From: Blattamonas nauphoetae | Lineage: Eukaryota; Preaxostyla; Oxymonadida | Length of the DNA: 64,000 bases | Assembly: GCA_033064195.1 (NCBI GenBank) | Contig: JARBJD010000017.1 | Span: forward strand, 186,001-250,000 | Reading direction: 5' to 3' | Part shown: positions 12,965-24,859 of the stretch, one piece after another | How positions within the stretch are numbered: the first letter of the stretch is position 1 | Layout: every line of letters begins with the position of its first letter | The notes under the pieces: model-generated | Told to the model about the DNA's origin: nothing | What the model saw: only the letters and a program-made list of their open reading frames with translations | Database searches by the model: none | Made by a program: the position numbers and the translations under genes

Positions 12965-15047
12965 TCATTCGTCTTCCTTCTCTTGAGACTGTACGACGAT
13001 GTCTTCGAGAAGAGAAGTCACAAGCCCAACCCCGATGACTTTTCCGTCTCTTCGGAGCACAAACCTTCCGAAGTGGCTTCCAACAACTGACGCACACTCA
13101 ATGCAGACGGCTTCGTCGGTGATGATCTCAACGAGAGCAGCATCGCCGTATGGAAGAAGGCGGGGGTTGCTGGGAGAATGAGAAGATCAGGAGGCACACC
13201 GCTTGGCTGGCAGCCCTGTGCTCTTGTCGATGACACACAACATCTTGTTGAGGACAACATACTCGTTCCGGGACTGGAAGTACATTGTGCACTGCAGGCC
13301 AGAGATGATTGGAGGGTCGTCGGTGAAGGAGAGCACGTTGGCGAGGAAGTGGTTGGTCACCCCGACAATGCTGGCTCCCATGTCCGCACTGGTCATCAGC
13401 CTGTCTCCGATGTGGAGGGAGAAGTCCTTCTCGCTCGACGTAATTGAGATATCCACAACCGAGCCCTGCACGGCTGACGTGATGGACATTGCCCGTTCGG
13501 AGATGGCGGTGTTGGAGAGCGAGGACGTGCTGATTGATCTGATCTGACACTTCTTCGTCGACGGGAGTGCAATCATGTTGACTGGCTTGACCACGCTGAG
13601 GATGCCTGAGTCGACGTAGACGGACGCTTGGATGGTGCTGGACGATGAAATGACGTTGGTGACGGAGAGGGCGAGCTGGGCTGCGATTGTGTTGCTGCCC
13701 TGCGGGAGAGAATCTAGCGAGATGAGAGGAGAAGCAAGCACACCAACAAGCTGCAGAAGACACGGTCCGTTATACCAGCTGATCGTGGTCGGGTCGTTCG
13801 AGACATCCATCGGCGCCGCAGTGGTGCTCCTCCACAGCGACGAGTAGAAGTTCTTCGGAGAGTCTGTGCTCTTGACACGCGTGGTCATGTTCCACCCGCG
13901 CAGCCCACTGACCGGGATGAATCGGACACGCGACGCGTGGAACCCGATTGTCTCGAGGAAGGGAATCATCTGCTTGCGGATGGAGATGAAGCGGTCGAAG
14001 GCCTGCTTGACCTGGGCAGGGGTGGGTTGATCACGGCGGGCAGAGCTCTGAGCGGGAGTGGCGGACTCGTTTTGGAGGAAGAAGTCCAATTTGTTGACAG
14101 CAACAATGAGGCGACGCACTCCAAGCCCAACTGCAACTTCAAGATGCTCCCTTGTCTGCCCTGATTCTGATCCCTCTCTTTTCACAAATCCAGCTTCAAA
14201 AGCACCTGGAACAGCATCGACAACAAGGATGGCAGCATCTGCCTGGTTGATGGCCGAGATTGTGTTGCCGATGAAGTCGCGATGGCCCGGAGAGTCAAGG
14301 AAGGTGACGTGTTTGTTGGGAGTGTCAACGCGAGCAACACCAACATCCATCGTCACACCTCGCTCTCGTTCATTTCCATATTCGTCCATCACCCAAGCAA
14401 AATGGAAGGATGTTTTTCCCATCTTGCTCGCTTCTCTCTCATATGCCTTGATGACTTTGTCATCGACATTCCGAGTGAGATGAAGAAGATGGCCCATTAG
14501 TGTACCTGAGGATGTGAGGAACAAGAAGAACAGCACTTTTTCCTGCATCGACATGACCCATCACGACTACAGAGACAGATCCTCGACCATCGGAGGATTC
14601 TGGAACTGTGAGTGTTTTGAAACCTGTAGCGACATTGAGTGAACATGAATCAGGTCTGTACAAAACAATGAAGAGGAGGAATGACGAATGAAAAACGTGG
14701 TGGTCGATGAAGGCGTTGGTGATGATTGTAGGGGTGAAGAAGGAATTGTTTGAGGTTTATTGGGTTGCTTCGAAGCAGGTTTTGGTGAGTCTTTCTTCTT
14801 AGGTGTTGGCTTTGGTTTTGCTTGGGCTGCTTTTGCTTTAGCTTTGGCCTTGGCTTGTTGCATAGCTAGATGAAAAAATGGATGTCCGAATTAAAATTAG
14901 CATACAACGATAGTATTCTTCGTCATCTTCCATATAGTTATCATCATCGTCATCATAGTAATCGTCCTCATCTGGAGATTGGATTGGTTCAAGAAAAAAC
15001 GAAAAAAGACTGTCATAATAGCCATAGGCTCTTTGTTTGTGGCTCAT
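12965..15047 (-). CDS. HBS1: HBS1, eRF3-like GTPase of ribosome rescue
   Basis: Partner of Dom34/Pelota in no-go and non-stop decay: it loads Dom34 on stalled ribosomes and hydrolyses GTP. The start MSHKQRAYGYYD and the following Asp/Tyr-rich stretch match the HBS1 N-terminal domain. A basic/Pro linker follows, then the G domain: G1 GHVDAGKS+TLMGH (split by a 31-nt intron), G2 ERERGVTMDVG, G3 DSPGHRDF and G4 NKLD. Two beta-barrel domains follow, ending at the TGA at 12967-12965. The HBS1-type signature FAWVMDE separates it from EF-1alpha. The G domain carries a short loop (KREGSES) not usual in the family. The last intron is near 13166-13195. Divergent from the dynein light chain gene, 218 bp between ATGs. 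Confidence 0.95.
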
Positions 15048-15265
15048 TGGACGGGAAATTGAGAACAGAACCACAATTCTGCCTTTGGATTGGCAGGGTA
15101 ATGAAGAAAGTTGTGTATGGGTCTGATCGTGAGACAAACTGAGAATTTACTGAACACTGCGAACAATTTGACCGTAAGATGGAGATAGGTGGAGAATCCA
15201 CACTCGACAAGCCTTCTAACAGAGCTAATCTCCAGTTTTGGATTGAATGACCCATAGAAATAGTA

Positions 15266-15706
15266 ATGGAGTTAGATTTCTTGTCAACCGATATGCAGAA
15301 TGATTATCTGGATGGATTGAAAGCCCTCCAGAAAGAACTTTATGATCGAGTTCTTTTGCAATCCAAAGATCAGTATCTAAATAAAGGATTTGACCGACTA
15401 ATCGCGAAGTTTTTCAAGGAAGGAATGGATGCCCGATTTCAGTTCGTCGTTCCATTCTTCAACTTTACTTTTCCCTTCTCATTTTCCCATTCTTTCCACA
15501 GACAAGCCTGGCATTGCGTTGTAGGACCTGATTTTGCCTCTTACATCACACACGAGGCCGGATCTCTCTGCTACTTCACAATCCAATATTGCCCTCCCCC
15601 AAAGCGAACCACATCTACTCAGCAAAAGAGTGAGAATGAATTCGAGAAGAAAAAGGATGCACAACCAATTGCGTTTTGGAAGGTCCTTCTCTGGAAAGCA
15701 GGGTAG
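15266..15706 (+). CDS. LC8-type dynein light chain with a loop insertion
   Basis: Small dimeric hub protein of cytoplasmic/axonemal dynein and other complexes. Two exons; the intron runs from about 15442 to 15501 and ends CACAG. The protein begins MELDFLSTDMQND, then helices ending FDRLIAKFFKEG, then the LC8 core QAWHCVVGPDFASYITHE and a final strand WKVLLWKAG. Normal LC8 has only a tight turn between the last two strands. Here about 28 mostly polar and charged residues (15592-15675, PPPKRTTSTQQ onward) sit in that turn. No GT...AG pair in the insert would remove it cleanly. Total 126 residues after splicing, against about 89 in typical LC8. Stop TAG at 15704. Confidence 0.88.
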   Translation: MELDFLSTDMQNDYLDGLKALQKELYDRVLLQSKDQYLNKGFDRLIAKFFKEGMDARFQFVVPFFNFTFPFSFSHSFHRQAWHCVVGPDFASYITHEAGSLCYFTIQYCPPPKRTTSTQQKSENEFEKKKDAQPIAFWKVLLWKAG

Positions 15707-16001
15707 AACATCTCGATCTCTCACCATCTTATTTTTGTTTCAAACCATTTCACGTCTTGATTTGAAGACTATTTGCTTCCGATATCGTTGATTCATCGAG
15801 ATTCTCGATCACTCAAGACAAGACGAGCAGAACTCGAACTAGACTCCCTTGATGAAGACAATCACTGAACCTCTATCGTACATATCCACCAGTAAACACG
15901 AAATGCGATTCAAATAAGGATCAAGCCACTTCAGTGCTGATTCGAAATGAAAAACGTGAAGTCTCAAGAGAAAGATAGGCTTCGTGATTAGGAAAAGTTA
16001 T

Positions 16002-16638
16002 TTACTTTCCCTTCTTGCCCTTCTGAGCCTTAACTGTTTTTGCCTCTTCAACAATGGCGGCATCAGTTTCTTTACCAGCGATACGAGTGTAAAGGAGGAA
16101 GTTGCCGTTTTTGTGAACTTCTTTGATTTTTCCCTCAGCATGGAGCTTACGGATGACACGTTTGGCAAGTGACAAGTTGCAGCCAAGACGATCAGCGACA
16201 GAGGCAGTGGTAATGTTTTTCATTGAGGGGATTGAAGTCTTAAGTTTCTCAAGCCCTTGAGCGTCAAGGAGGACAGCCGCTGCAGTTTTGGATGTTTTGG
16301 CGGATTCCTGTGACCACTTCTGTATTTTAAAAGAGTGCGGTTCAAAGATGATGACGATTTGTGGATTGTGTATGTCATGGTGTTGTATAACGATATGAAT
16401 TGTGATTTGATGAGAAAGAGGCAAAATCATGATAGAACAGAAAAATGTTGACTGACCTTCTTGGACTTGCTGGCTCCAGCCTTTTGCATGGCCTTCTTGG
16501 CTTGGCCCTGTTTGCTCTTTCCTCCTGCTGCTTTTGGTGGCTAAAAAGCGAGAACAATACAATTATTGTGAATAAAATAACAAGTTAGGCAGAGAAAAAA
16601 CGAATAAGGAAGCTATTCTTAGATCGACGACAAACCAT
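16002..16638 (-). CDS. RPS25: 40S ribosomal protein S25 (eS25)
   Basis: Component of the small ribosomal subunit head. The start codon at 16638-16636 is alone in exon 1: it is followed directly by a 95-nt intron (16635-16541, GTTTGT...TTTTTAG). Exon 2 reads PPKAAGGKSKQGQAKKAMQ, a basic tail typical of eS25. A second intron of about 130 nt ends in AATACAG near 16321. Exon 3 carries the conserved core KTAAAVLLDAQGLEKL, SVADRLGCNLSLAKRVI and IKEVHKNGNFLLYTR, and ends at the TAA at 16004-16002. Length is close to other eS25 proteins. A TATA-like run (GTATATTTTATACC on the coding strand) lies just upstream of the ATG. Confidence 0.96.
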
Positions 16639-16820
16639 TGAATGATATGGGTATAAAATATACTCTTTTTCCAGTGATCAATTGTCTCTTAGAAAAAAAA
16701 GCCCATGCCAGGTATTTGACATGATCACCAAAAATACAATGAAGATTTTCAGTGAAATGCGAAAACAAGAAACTCATGGTTGAAGATTAACTTAGAAAAG
16801 AAATCGTCTAATCAAGAACG

Positions 16821-19800
16821 TTATCCAGACGCTTGTTCGAGAATGTCAGCGATATTCTGAAGTAATTCGGATAGAAGAGATCGTAATTGAGGAGAATTTG
16901 AACATGTTATGTTCGGATTCACGAGAAGGTTAATTTCACTTTGATCGAGCTCGAACTGGAGCTGCTCTTTCATCAACTGAAGAAAAATGAGAAAAAGTCA
17001 AGGCACACATCACAAAGGCGACTCCAGTTTTTTTGGGTCTGTCCAGCCTTAAATGAATCACACTCGAAGAGTTCGACATCATCTCCAAGAGCTTGCGAGA
17101 GAGTGGAGTGGAGAATCGAGGCAAAGAGACTTCCGTCACGGACAGAGTCAAGGATTTCAAACGAGATCTTGTTTGGATCATCTTGGATTGAAAAAGGAAA
17201 GTACGTCGGGAATGACGAGACGAGGAAGGAGAGGAGAGAGGGATTGAGTGATGCTTGTGGGAACTGCGCAGGGGGGAGTGTTGGGGGGACAAACGGGGTC
17301 TGTGCTTGTTCAGTCAGAGTGCGAGGCTGGCTCTGCGGGGAAATTGACGAGAGGGAGTGGATGTACGGATTTGTGAGATCGTCAAGAACAGAGTCAACGG
17401 TCGTCTCAGTCTTCTTTTTCTTTCCGACTCGAACGACCTTCCTTTCATCTGAGACTGGTTGTTGGGAGGACGGTGCTTTGGTCGGGTGGGACGAGGGGGC
17501 TGGAAAAGCAGGAACAGGAAGGTAGGGGAGTGCAGCTGTGCCTGTCATGGAGTATTCGAGCGAGTCGTCGTCTGCATCGTGTGTGGGTGGGAGAGAGTTG
17601 GATGGGAGGCTCGCTGATGCATTGAACTTGACAGCGATGGGAGCAACATCGTCATTCTCACTGTCATCTTCGGACGTGTCGCTCTCTTTTTGAGGATTTT
17701 GTGGGACAGTATCAGTCGCTTGGGAGAGCTGACGCGACGGTTGGGCCGAAGGAAGACGAGATTGTGGTTTGGACTGAGTTGGGACTGCTTTCCACTCCAG
17801 TTTATCCATCTTCGATTTTGTGGACGGCACCTGAGCTGGGGCACTCTCCGCGGAAGGAGATGGGATCTCGTCGATGTGCGATGCTTCTCCAACTGACCTC
17901 AGTGGTGAATATTCAATGCGTCGCTGTGCAGCTTGCTCTTCCTCTTCCATCCGAAGCCGATCCTGCTCTCGCATGAACTCCTCTTCGGCCTGTCGAAGGA
18001 AAAGAGCTTCCTCGTCATCTTGTGGATGAGGGTCTGGCTGATTCGTTGGTTGGACATCTCGTTGGATGGGCATTTCTGGGCTGCTTGGTTGCGAGGGTTC
18101 GCTTGGCTGTACTTCCACTGAGTGCTTCTGGTCTCTCTCCTTCTGTTTCTGTTTTCTTCGTTCTTCGTACTCTTTCACTTTCTGCTCCTGCCGCGCGATT
18201 TCATCCATCAACCGCTGCATCTCCTCACTCCGCAAGTTCTTCTTTTCTGCTCGCTCGCCCTTCTCCTTCTTCGCCGACTGCTTGCGTGGCTTGTCAAGAG
18301 ACTCCTGTTTGTCTTCCGTCGCTTTCTTTCGAGTCTGATGGAGAAGCTCCAAGATTTCCTTTTCTTCGTCTTCTTTCTCCTTCTGCTTCCTTTTCTCCTC
18401 AGCTTGCCGAATCATTGCTTCTCGTCTTTTGAGCTCACTTTTCTTTCGTTCCCGTTCTTTCTCGAGTTGTCTCTCTTCCTCCTCTCGCTTGGCTTCCTGC
18501 ATCTGTTTGACCCGAATCTCTTCCAAACGGCGGAGTTCTTCCTCCTGCCGCTGCATTTCCTTCTCTTCTTGTTCGACCCTCCTCCTTTCCTCCTCTTCCG
18601 CCCTTCTTCGCCTTTCATCGTCTGCCTTCTTTTTGGCTCGAGCCTTCTCCTCTTCCGCACGGTTTCGCTCTTCCTCCTCTTGCTGGGCCTTTCGAGCAGC
18701 TTCCCGATCTCTGATGTGCCTTGCTTTCATTTCGTCCATCCGATTGTCCACATCATCCGATTGGAGGTTGAGCTTGACACGAACCCTCTCCTCTCCACTT
18801 GACTCGTCCTCGGTCTCGCTTGTTTCGGGCATGATCTCTTGGAAGTTGAAACTTGGAGACAGGACGAGTGGCTTCCTGTTGAATGTGATGGGCTTCTTGG
18901 GCGGCGTAGGTTTCGCAGGCATGCTCTGCACACTCTGCTTCTCCGCGTTCTCCTTCTGCTTGGCGGATGGTCGCCGATTCCAGCAATCCACTTTTGACTT
19001 GACGGTTGACGTGCGAGGATTGGAGGTGGAGCGGGGGGTGGAGGACGAGCGTGGTGTCGACGACGAGCGGGATGGGATGACTGGCTTGGGAAGTGAGGGA
19101 AGTTTTCGTTCGGTGTCTGGCTGGCTGAGAACGCTGTCTGATCGTTTCCGCGTGCTCACAACGGTTGGCTGGTGTCTGGGAGGTGAGGGGGGCTGCCGAG
19201 GCGGGAGAGGTGCAGAACGAGTGGTGGTGATGGATGGTGTGCGAGAGATGGTCGAGACCGATTGCTTCCGCGTGATGTTGGAAGCTTGTGATTCTCTGTC
19301 AGATGGGACTCCCCGGTTAGAATACCGAGACGACGATACGGCCATGTGGACCCGTCGAGGATTCGAGTCATTTCGATTGAGATCACGCTTCACACGAGAT
19401 TCTGCTCGTGCTTTCACTGTTGGTGGTGATACAGAATCAACACGATTAGATTTTCGATTAAATTGATTTTGATTTGCACTGAAGCGAGCGGGGGAGTTTG
19501 GAGTGTAGCCAATATTCTGGTACATGCTCTCAAGTTTATCGTCAATTGCCATGAGTGATTCGAGGAGTTGTTGCTCTCTCAAAGTCGCATCGATGGGAAG
19601 TGGTTCTGAAATATATCAGATCGACAAAAAAATTGCTGACCTACTGGCTGCCGTTTCAGACGAATGATGGTAGGTTCGTGGTGAGTGAATCTCGAGGCAT
19701 ACTCGCTTGCAGAGGATGGAAGTGAGGAAATATCGTCGTAACGATTGGAGAGAAAAGATTTTTGTTCTTGTTGGCTGACTAAACTTTCTTCAATTTCCCG

Positions 19801-20171
19801 AATTTCCCTTTCTTCGGCAGTTTCCATTCTATGTCCCTGCATCTCGCCATATTGTTTTCTTTCTTCCTGAACTTGTCTCTGCTGCTTCTTGAGTCTCTGT
19901 TTTTGAAGTGACAACGGAACAGGTTGATTTTTCAGCTGATTGGCTCGTTCAAGAGCCATTCGGGCTTCCGTGGAGATCCTTGAGGCAAGTCTGGACCGTG
20001 CTTCATTGTCAATAGTTGAAAATGATGATTTACTTCCTTGTGTTTTGGTTATTGTTGGTGGAGAATGCCTATATTCTAATGAAAATGAGTGGTTCGAAGA
20101 ATGAGAGAATTATTGATATATCCAGAAAAATGTGAATTATTACCTCCATTTTCGTCTCCATCACTGGACAT
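16821..20171 (-). CDS. Long KER-rich coiled-coil protein, unknown family
   Basis: About 1,060 residues, unrecognised. It starts at ATG 20171 (MSSDGDENG), with introns near 20136-20080, 19640-19606 and one near 17017-16981. After a Ser/Pro/Arg-rich N-terminal 350 residues comes an unbroken charged helix of about 250 residues rich in Lys, Glu and Arg (about 18120-18720), of the single-alpha-helix or coiled-coil type seen in cytoskeletal proteins. A compact C-terminal domain of about 140 residues contains FEILDSVRDGSLFASIL and ends LLQNIADILEQASG before the TAA at 16823-16821. A cytoskeletal or basal-body role is plausible but only inferred. Confidence 0.7.
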
Positions 20172-20425
20172 ATATCACAGAAAAAATAACAACACAAGAG
20201 AGCTATCTTTTCTCAAGATTTGAACACGGATGTGGTCTGATCGATCTCCAGAATCGATAACGCGATATTCAACAAAGAAAAATAAACACTGTCAGAAAAA
20301 AATGATGCAAGAAGCAGAACGCAACAGTTACATATATCATTCAACAGAATCAAAAACTGGAGAAAGTATCAAAGAAGTCAAAACAGGAATGTTTGTTCAT
20401 TCACGCTTTTATGAGACAGAGAATT

Positions 20426-23400
20426 TCATTCTGTTTTCTCAGAAAGGGGAACAAAATCTTGTGGAGGGAGTGTGTGGGATGTAGGCGGGAGATATGCCGA
20501 CGAGGGGGACGGTTCGCACGACACGAATGATTCCTGGCCACTCCCAACAGACTCCCGCGACGCGGAAGGGACATGTTTCAAATGATGAGTTTTGGGAACT
20601 GCTTTAGGACGCCGTGGAGCTTGGGGGGGAGAGGCGACAGACTCTCTGGTCTGCTGACGATGAGAGAATGTCATCGAGCGGTTTCGTTCGGCGCGATGAG
20701 AAGCATCAACTCGCGTCGACACGCTCACAACAAGAGAGTGGGTGTCGTTGTCCAGTTGCCGAGGGTTGTATGAGATGGTGATTGCATCGTTTGCCCGCCC
20801 GATGGAGGGGTGGCGTTGTGATGACGAAGATGTGAGAGGTGATGCCGAGAAGGGCGAGGCTGGCTCGATATGACCAGTGTCAACTGCATCAATCGGAAGA
20901 GAATGAATCGAACTGAACGATCCCGTCGACTTGACTGAAGCAACAGACGCATTGTCATCGGCAGCGGGGGCAGTCGACGCAACAGCCGGGTGGTTGAACA
21001 TGCCTTCGAGCTCGTCCCTCGAGATGAGTTCAAAAGTCCCGAGGAGACCAGAATTAACCTCTTTTGAGAACTCTTCCCCAACAAGGCGTGGAGGAGGAGG
21101 CTGCGGAGCGAAAGCGAGGAGTGTGTTGGAGCAGACTGATCGTGTCGAGAGGAGCGAGTGGGGGAAGGGGGCAGGGTTGAGGATGAGTGACTGTGTGTCA
21201 GTCGGTGCGAGAGTCACTTCATCCAACACCTGTCTCGGTTCTCGCGATGGTTTCTCCGCTTTTGCGTGAAGATGAGGCTTGATTGACACAGAGAACAGCT
21301 GCGATGACGAGTCGGGAAGAGTGAAGACACTTCCAAGAGAGCCCCGGAATGTTCCCGAAGAGATGGAGGACCGCAGAGACTGTGAGGACTTCCACGGGAA
21401 GAGAGACACACGCGACGTGCGTATAGAGGAGGTCGATGAGGCAAAGGATGGCGCTTCGACGAGAGCCTTTGCCCGGACTTCTTGCCGGTGGAGCAGAAAG
21501 ACATTCCAGTCATCCTGTCGCTGCTGAGACAATTCCAGCTGAGCCTGTTGGTGGGACTGCTTCAGATCTTTCATCAGGATGGTCTGCCCCTCCTTCACCA
21601 GTGCCCGCCACTTCTCAAACTCTCTTTCTTCTTCTTCCTCGTCCTCAAATCCGTCGCTCACCGTGTCACACGTGTCGACGAAGAACGGGTCGCTGCAGAG
21701 CCAATCGAGTGCGTCGATGATTGGGATGAGAGAGACGAGGCTGACTGGTGGTGTGTCTGGTTGTGTGGCCGGCTCTTGTGTGTTGTTGGCTTTGGCTGAT
21801 TGTGCACGCCACTCAACGTATTCATTGACAACATCCTCGCCTTCCTTGGCTTTGAGGGAGTCGAGCCAGTCTTGGTCCTTCTTCTTCATTTCCTGCTCAA
21901 ACTTGGCGTCCTCGTCCATTCGTGTCTGGTTTCCTTCCATCTCCATCTTCCGGACCTCACGTGCGCAGAAGAGCATGTGGAGAGGATAGACAAACAGCAT
22001 CCGAATGCCAAGTTGGGTTGTGGTCGAAGAGTGACCTTGAGGAATAAGAATTGTGAGGAACTCGAGGAGCCCCGACAGCATTGCAGAATCTTTCACTCGA
22101 TGCTTGAGGAACGGAGCAAGGATCTGCGAGAAAGGATTTGTGTGGTGGAATGCAGGGTGATTGCTGATTGAAGGAGGGATGAACGCTGAGAGGGGAGGAT
22201 TAGAGTGTGGAGGGAAGGGCGGATGAGGTTCGAACGTTGAAAGTGCGGGAAAAGCAGCAATGAGCTTCGAGTCTGGGAAGAATATGTTGGGTGACTCGTT
22301 GGAGAGATGAACGGCTGATCGGAAGAAACGCAACGCAGGAAGGGTCAATGTAGACGAAAGAGGGAAGGTGTTGAAGAGGGTGAGCAGATGGTGTGTGATG
22401 GACTGGTCGCAGAAGAACGAAATGATGGGCGCGAAGTTGGTCGACAAAAGATGGCACCCCAGTTCGCAGAGGTGGTTGACCGGAAACTGGTCCAGCCTCA
22501 GCGACGGTGGAGCGAAGGGTCGTTTGGTCTGCTTGGCGTGGGATGATTGCCCAAGAGAAGAGCAGCACGGACACTTTTCCATCGCTTTGAGACTGACCAA
22601 CGGGACGTTGAGTGGAGGGGAATGCTGAGGAGTGTGATCAGCGAGAGATGAGCGGACCAGAGCATCAAACAATCTTCTGTCCGACATAGTTGATTTGGGA
22701 GGGAACACAGAGACGGTGTTGTTGGCGATGGGGGAGGAGGCGAGGGGGCTGTACACGATGGGGATGATGTGGGCGATGATGTATGCAGAGACGGGTGACG
22801 TGGAGGGGCAGTTTGTGGTGATCAGGAACAGAATGTCGAAGAGCTGCTGTGAGATGGGAGGAGGAAGGAAGAGGATTCCAAACGCGATGTTGTGCAGTGT
22901 GGTGTAATGTTGGTCGGCTTCTTTCTGGAACACCTCAATCACATCTCGCGAGCTGTACGAGATCAACGACAGGAGGATATCAGTCGCGTAGAACAGCGGA
23001 GAGGTTTTGTGATCAGGCGGTGGTGTGAGCGGAGTGGAGATGGACGAAGAGTGGGGGTTGTTGTGAGGAAAGTGGACAAATTTGAGTGAGGAACGATCGT
23101 TCGTGGAGACGGTGGAAGATCGGGCCTCACTTTTCTGAGCAAGAGCAGACGAGAACTTGCGGTTGATCATTTGGGACATCACCTCGTTGAGCTTCTTGAT
23201 GAGGTTGCTTCGGAGCAGTTCCTTCACAATTCGACGGGTGAGTGTTTCGTCCTGTCCTTGGCACATCGTGCACAACTCGGAGATGATCTGCAGTGCCGAC
23301 TCCCACCCCCCTCTTCGCTCCAACTCGGCCAGGTTGACGGGAGGGCCGTCCTTCTCCGAAGCGGAAAGTCGGGATCGAGAGGACGTGCTCTTCCGTTTGA

Positions 23401-24512
23401 CAGGGAGTTCGGGAAAGACGAGGGAAGAGATGATGGACGAGCCAGTCGATCCATCCAAGAATCTCTCCAGGATCAGCCGATTCTGTCCGAGGATCATGTT
23501 CTCAAGAGCGGTCTGTGTTGACTCATCAATCAAGACGCTGCAAATACTCTCTTTGAGGTGGACGAGGAAGGAGGAGACGATGATTGGGTGGTGGACGGAG
23601 GGTTGTGGGAAGAGCGTCTTGGCTCGAGCGATGGACCTCTCGAAGAAACGATGGTGCTCGACAAAGAGTCCCTTTGTCTCGTTCCAGCTCAGACAACTAA
23701 GGAGAGACAGCAGATCTCCGTAGTCACCGCCTTTTGTGGCGAGAGTGAGAAGATAGGGGACGGGCTGGGCTGACGACGAGGTGACCTGTGCTGTGCAGAG
23801 GACTTCCACCAGAAGAAGAGCCACCTCCATCAACAATGGTGATGGATTTTTGGGGACTGTTTGAGCATGGAACGACAAAAACAGATGAAGATAATCCTGA
23901 CAAGTGGTGAGGAAGAAAGGAGCGGACATCATTCTGGAGGAGCCTAAGTGTCTGATAAGCTTTGGATGGCGAACTTTTTGCGGAAAGCAGAATTTTCCAG
24001 ATATTTTCGAGGGAATCGTCAATTTTTGGTAATTCTATCAGACAAATTTGAAGAAATAGTGATTGAAGCAAAAAACGTCGTAACATACCAAGAGAGCTTT
24101 CTCTTTGGAGTCCCTGCATTTCGTCTCTGAAAATTCATGTGAATAATAACAAATAAAGAACGGATCATCACACAGGAAGGATTGGCGAGCTTCAGAGGAG
24201 AGAAAGCTGATTGCACATTCAAGCCTTTGGTCATAATCTTTCCAAATGATAAGAGTTCCTAGCGATCGAAATAAAAACAAGACAAAATAGTTTTTGTTGA
24301 CGTCAAAAGGATGAAAGATGGATACTGTTTTCCTGTTGATAATCTTTGATATTGGGGGCAATGTTGGAAACAAAACTTGAGCCTCGTAAAACTTCAATAT
24401 GTTGATCAAATTCAACAACAATTGCATTGTTTTGAAGTTCAATCCATCCAATTCCGACGTCTTTCCAACTCCCACTTCCACTCAGAAAGTACAGCTTTCC
24501 TTTCCATTTCAT
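20426..24512 (-). CDS. PPP4R3: PP4 regulatory subunit 3 (SMEK/PSY2 family)
   Basis: Targets protein phosphatase 4 to substrates, including DNA-damage and cell-cycle proteins. The start MKWKGKLYFLSGSGSWKDVG and the later TLIIWKDYDQRLECAISF form the EVH1/PH-like substrate-binding domain of SMEK proteins, split by an intron ending TCGCTAG. After the next intron come the SMEK helices DSLENIWKILLSAK and the armadillo-like region with LFYATDILLSLISYSSRDVI, matching the family's ATDIFSYLVEF block. The C-terminal 500 residues are long, Ser/Pro-rich and poorly conserved; SMEK tails are typically disordered. Roughly 1,330 residues, longer than the usual 800-1,000. Stop TGA at 20426-20428. Confidence 0.88.
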
Positions 24513-24859
24513 GAGATAAATGCTTTAAAAATGCTTAGAACTATGGATAGAAATCACAGAAAACAGCGAAAACTCTATGTTGAGCTCCGGCCGGAGTTTT
24601 GATGAATGATGGACGTGATCGGCTCTTCGTCTCTCTATCGACGCTCCACAAACCATCATGAAGTCCTCCAACAACATCATGTACACATCGAACTCTGAAA
24701 TGCCAAGAAGAGAAAAAATGATTCTAAATGAAATGGGAGAACCTCGAAATCAAAGTGTGCGAGTCTCGCATTCTTGTTGAATGGAAACTGTTGCTCCAAG
24801 TCATTGAGGAGCGTGAATAGTGACAAAATGACAAATTAACATCAGTAAATCAATGGAAA

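Noticed and set aside
18429-19466. 345-codon plus-strand reading frame opposite the KER-rich coiled-coil gene
   Set aside because: It is the antisense of a repetitive Lys/Glu/Arg coding stretch; its translation is Ser/Arg/Cys low complexity and matches nothing.
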